Notes under the pieces: model-generated | The model's input: the letters and a program-made list of their open reading frames with translations, nothing else | Databases searched by the model: none | What the model was told of the DNA's origin: nothing | Shown here: positions 63,664 to 64,000 of the stretch, piece after piece | How positions within the stretch are numbered: the stretch's first letter is position 1 | How the letters are laid out: every line of letters starts with the position of its first letter | NCBI GenBank assembly: GCA_964006375.1 | Contig: OZ023270.1 | Location: 54,514,036 to 54,578,035, forward strand | Source: Tillus elongatus | Lineage: Eukaryota > Arthropoda > Insecta > Coleoptera > Cleridae | Reading direction: 5' to 3' | DNA: 64,000 bases | Position numbers and translations under genes: made by a program

Positions 63664-64000
63664 TTAACAAAAATGGTAAGCTTAACGAAAGGGAAAGAAT
63701 ACAGATATTAATGATGATTGGATATGGCGACAGGCTTAGAAGTCATCAGGAAGCATGCGAGTTATTTAACCAACAACATCCTGATAGACCAGTTGCAAGA
63801 TGTGCAGTAAATAAATTGGTTGCCAAGTTCACAGAAACTGGATCTGTAAAAGATTTGCCTCGACAACGTCGACCTCGAGACAGTGAAGAAGTCAGATTGG
63901 ATATATTGCTTGAATCTGAAAAAATCCTCACCATTCTACAAGGCAACTAGCCCTAAATATCAACGTGAACCAGTCTTTAGTGGTTAAACTATTCAAAGAA
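63664..64000 (+). pseudogene. Mariner-like transposase N-terminus, cut by window edge
   Basis: The first part of a transposase of the IS630-Tc1-mariner group with a DUF4817-like helix-turn-helix. It reads ERIQILMMIGYGDRLRSHQE, ACELFNQQHPDRPVARC, KLVAKFTETGSVKDLPRQR and LDILLESE. A +1/-1 shift near 63930 ends the first frame at 63950; the next frame continues STRQLALNINVNQSLVVKLF to the edge. The ATG at 63674 is out of frame with the conserved block, so the start is also uncertain. The catalytic core, if present, lies beyond 64000. Confidence 0.82.

Overview
The window is AT-rich animal DNA, most likely from an insect or another arthropod. The signs are split coding sequence with standard GT/AG introns, R1-like, CR1/Jockey-like and RTE-like LINEs, mariner and hAT DNA transposons, a Penelope-like element and long (TA)n tracts. 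I cannot name the species.

Only one host gene is recognisable. ALG11, the ER mannosyltransferase of N-glycan precursor assembly, runs on the + strand with four exons at 11577-11599, 11675-11905, 20691-20923 and 46019-46236. Every splice phase agrees, and the exons code for residues 1-235, about the N-terminal half. The catalytic C-terminal half must lie past position 64000. Intron 1 is 75 bp, intron 2 is 8.8 kb, intron 3 is 25.1 kb and intron 4 is at least 17.8 kb, so nearly everything after 11.9 kb is intronic on the sense of this gene.

Layout. 1-11.5 kb: Ty3-type pol remnant, an inverted-repeat element with GGATATCC arrays, a decayed LINE broken by a solo-LTR-like insert, and a non-autonomous hAT with a clean 8-bp target duplication. 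11.6-20.9 kb: ALG11 exons 1-3 with nested fold-back elements between exons 2 and 3. 20.9-46.0 kb (intron 3): LINE tails, hAT deletion derivatives, a hAT gene split by an R1-like LINE, an RTE fragment, and a mariner sitting in the centre of a palindrome. 46.2-64 kb (intron 4): a 4-kb palindrome of mariner-like sequence, a 1.1-kb palindrome carrying 70-bp repeats, an irritans-type mariner, a Penelope-like element with a hammerhead-like core, a hAT derivative, a retrozyme-like tandem dimer, and a transposase cut by the window edge.

The most frequent repeat is a composite, non-coding family with subterminal GTGAATTTTC repeats, a central (TA)n or (CA)n(TA)n tract and a 3' hairpin. It is compared here with Helentron-associated elements such as DINE-1, but its class is not settled. 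Its microsatellite is repeatedly the landing site for TA-targeting elements, giving nests two to three deep. No tRNA or rRNA gene, CRISPR array or bacterial feature was seen. All similarity calls come from reading motifs by eye; no search was run.
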